A stretch of 5,092 bases of DNA, taken from assembly GCA_030754475.1 (NCBI GenBank), contig JASMAE010000003.1, positions 1 through 5,092 of the forward strand. The letters run 5' to 3'. How positions within the stretch are numbered: position 1 is the first letter of the stretch; every line of letters starts with the position of its first letter. The DNA comes from Rhodospirillales bacterium. GTDB taxonomy: Bacteria > Pseudomonadota > Alphaproteobacteria > Rhodospirillales > JASLLV01. Positions 3,392 through 5,092 of this stretch are shown here, piece after piece. Both the position numbers and the translations under genes were made by a program. The notes below the pieces were generated by a model. That model ran no database searches, was not told the DNA's origin, and saw only the letters and a program-made list of their open reading frames with translations.

Positions 3392-5092
3392 ATGTTGTCC
3401 CGGAACCTTGAGAAATCCCTTCATCGCGCGCTGGCGCACGCGACTGAGCGGCGTCACGAATACGCAACGCTCGAGCATTTGCTCCTCGCGCTCACCGAGG
3501 ACCCGGACGCGGTCGCGGTGCTTCGGGCGTGCGGCGTCGACCTCGACGATCTCCGCCAGAACCTGGCCGAGTTCATCGACAACGAGATCCCGAAGCTTCT
3601 GTCGGCGCGGATGGCCGATCCCAAGCCGACCGCCGGGTTTCAGCGCGTCGTCCAACGCGCGGCCATCCACGTCCAGTCGTCGGGGCGCGAAGAGGTGACC
3701 GGCGCCAACGTTCTGGTGGCCTTGTTCTCCGAACGCGAATCGCACGCGGTTTACTTCCTTCAGGTCCACGACATGTCGCGGCTGGATGCGGTCAATTACA
3801 TCTCGCACGGGATCGCGAAGGTTTCGGGCGAGTCGCATTCACAAACCGTCCAGGGCGCGGACGAGGACACGGGCGGGGAAAAAACAACGCGCAAGGGCCT
3901 GGAAGCCCTGGATACCTACTGCGTCGATTTGAATAGGAAGGCGACGGAAGGCCGCATCGATCCCCTGATCGGCCGCGAGGCCGAGATCGAACGGACCATC
4001 CAGATCCTCTGCCGGCGCAACAAGAACAACCCGCTGTTCGTGGGCGACCCCGGGGTGGGAAAGACCGCGATCGCTGAGGGGCTCGCCCGCCGAATCGTTG
4101 AGCACGACGTGCCCGATGTGCTCGCCGACGCCACCATATTCGCCCTCGACATGGGGGCGTTGCTGGCCGGCACCCGCTACCGCGGCGATTTCGAGGAGCG
4201 TTTGAAGGCGGTGATCTCCGAGCTCGAATCAACGCCGGGCGCAATCCTCTTCATTGACGAGATCCACACCGTGATCGGCGCAGGCGCGACGAGCGGCGGG
4301 TCCATGGACGCGTCCAACATCCTCAAACCGTCCTTGCAGAACGGGTTGCTGCGCTGCATCGGCTCCACCACCTACAAGGAATACCGCAACTATTTCGAAA
4401 AGGACCGGGCGCTGGTGCGGCGCTTCCAGAAGATCGACGTCCACGAGCCGTCGAACGAAGACACGGTCAAGATTCTGCGCGGCCTCAAGTCCTACTTCGA
4501 AGAGCACCACAACGTGCGCTATACGGCCGAAGCGATCCGCACCGCGGTCGAGCTTTCGGCGCGCTACATCAACGACCGCAAGCTTCCCGACAAGGCCATC
4601 GACGTCATCGACGAGGTCGGCGCCTCGCGCATGCTTTTGCCCGTGCACAAGCGCCGCAAGACCGTGACCGTCAAGGATATCGAGGACGTGGTCGCCAAGA
4701 TCGCCCGGATCCCGCCGAAATCGGTCTCGACCGACGACCGCGCCGTGCTCCAGAATCTGGCGCGCGACGTCAAGACCATGGTGTTCGGCCAGGACAAGGC
4801 GATCGAAGCGCTGGCGAGCTCCATCAAGCTTTCGCGGGCGGGACTACGCGAGCCCGAGAAACCGATCGGCTCCTATCTGTTCTCCGGCCCCACCGGCGTC
4901 GGCAAGACCGAGGTCGCCCGCCAGCTCGCCAGGGCGCTCGGCGTCGATCTCATCCGCTTCGACATGTCGGAATACATGGGACGCCACAGCGTCTCTCGCC
5001 TCATTGGCGCGCCGCCGGGCTATGTGGGATTCGACCAGGGGGGCCTCTTGACCGACGCCATCGACCAGCAGCCCCACGCCGTCCTGCTGCTC
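3392..5092 (+). CDS. clpA: ClpA, ATP-dependent unfoldase subunit of ClpAP (3' truncated by window)
   Basis: ClpA is a hexameric Hsp100 unfoldase that threads substrates into ClpP and accepts N-degron substrates from ClpS. The 567 residues seen are roughly three quarters of a usual ClpA. The N-domain (1 to about 145, with HEYATLEHLLLAL) is the ClpS-docking module, followed by an acidic linker (about 146-168). The first AAA+ domain has Walker A GDPGVGKT (218-225, Lys224), pore loop YRGDFEER (from Tyr263), Walker B LFIDE (Asp289, Glu290) and the arginine pair Arg343/Arg344 in DRALVRRF. No ClpB-type coiled-coil middle domain is inserted, which separates it from ClpB and ClpC. The second AAA+ domain has Walker A GPTGVGKT (499-506) and pore loop GYVGFDQGG (Tyr544). 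The frame stays open to the last base, which ends in VLLL just before the second Walker B. Gly530 replaces the Glu usual in MSEYMERH. It is the second gene of the clpS operon. Confidence 0.97.
   Translation, partial: MLSRNLEKSLHRALAHATERRHEYATLEHLLLALTEDPDAVAVLRACGVDLDDLRQNLAEFIDNEIPKLLSARMADPKPTAGFQRVVQRAAIHVQSSGREEVTGANVLVALFSERESHAVYFLQVHDMSRLDAVNYISHGIAKVSGESHSQTVQGADEDTGGEKTTRKGLEALDTYCVDLNRKATEGRIDPLIGREAEIERTIQILCRRNKNNPLFVGDPGVGKTAIAEGLARRIVEHDVPDVLADATIFALDMGALLAGTRYRGDFEERLKAVISELESTPGAILFIDEIHTVIGAGATSGGSMDASNILKPSLQNGLLRCIGSTTYKEYRNYFEKDRALVRRFQKIDVHEPSNEDTVKILRGLKSYFEEHHNVRYTAEAIRTAVELSARYINDRKLPDKAIDVIDEVGASRMLLPVHKRRKTVTVKDIEDVVAKIARIPPKSVSTDDRAVLQNLARDVKTMVFGQDKAIEALASSIKLSRAGLREPEKPIGSYLFSGPTGVGKTEVARQLARALGVDLIRFDMSEYMGRHSVSRLIGAPPGYVGFDQGGLLTDAIDQQPHAVLLL

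Noticed and set aside
1..5092. CRISPR array, toxin-antitoxin pair, phage gene or defence system
   Set aside because: No regularly spaced direct repeats, no small paired open frames with ribosome binding sites, and no phage or defence-family motif were seen. All substantial genes are metabolic or proteolytic housekeeping types.

Overview
The window is GC-rich chromosomal DNA, most likely from an alphaproteobacterium. The evidence is a clpS-clpA pair whose products carry alphaproteobacterial-style sequence (ClpS with a Lys/Pro-rich leader and the VHQRGVGVCGVF block; ClpA with LDTYCVDLN and CIGSTTYKEYR), together with the strong GC bias at third codon positions. No 16S or other taxonomic marker is present, so the class is an inference.

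Layout, left to right. (1) Positions 1 to about 141 are one end of an IS3-family insertion sequence: the first 21 codons of its OrfA transposase subunit on the minus strand, that gene's Shine-Dalgarno, and the outer terminal sequence. (2) Positions 142-455 hold no convincing gene. They contain a strong plus-strand intrinsic terminator (206-231) with no gene left in front of it, then two elaborate inverted-repeat structures (263-325 and 385-429). (3) Positions 456-2657 are a compact two-gene minus-strand unit. The upstream gene encodes a fold-type III PLP enzyme of the D-serine dehydratase/D-threonine aldolase group. Eighteen bases later comes a PRISE-type (progesterone 5-beta-reductase/iridoid synthase-like) short-chain reductase. 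(4) Positions 2658-3030 are a divergent intergenic region with two small perfect inverted repeats and a good sigma70-type promoter facing right. (5) Positions 3031-5092 are clpS followed after 22 bases by clpA, which runs off the window just before the Walker B motif of its second ATPase ring.

ClpS and ClpA work together: ClpS binds N-degron substrates and docks on the ClpA N-domain, and ClpA unfolds them into ClpP. The two minus-strand enzymes are probably co-transcribed, but no shared pathway can be read from the sequence. Their transcript points toward the insertion sequence and no U-tailed terminator is visible after the last gene.

I found no sign of an undescribed defence, mobile or regulatory system. 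The points most worth a second look are the His-x-Asn at the expected metal site of the PLP enzyme, the pairing of that enzyme with a PRISE reductase, the orphan terminator beside the IS end, and the nested hairpins at 263-429.
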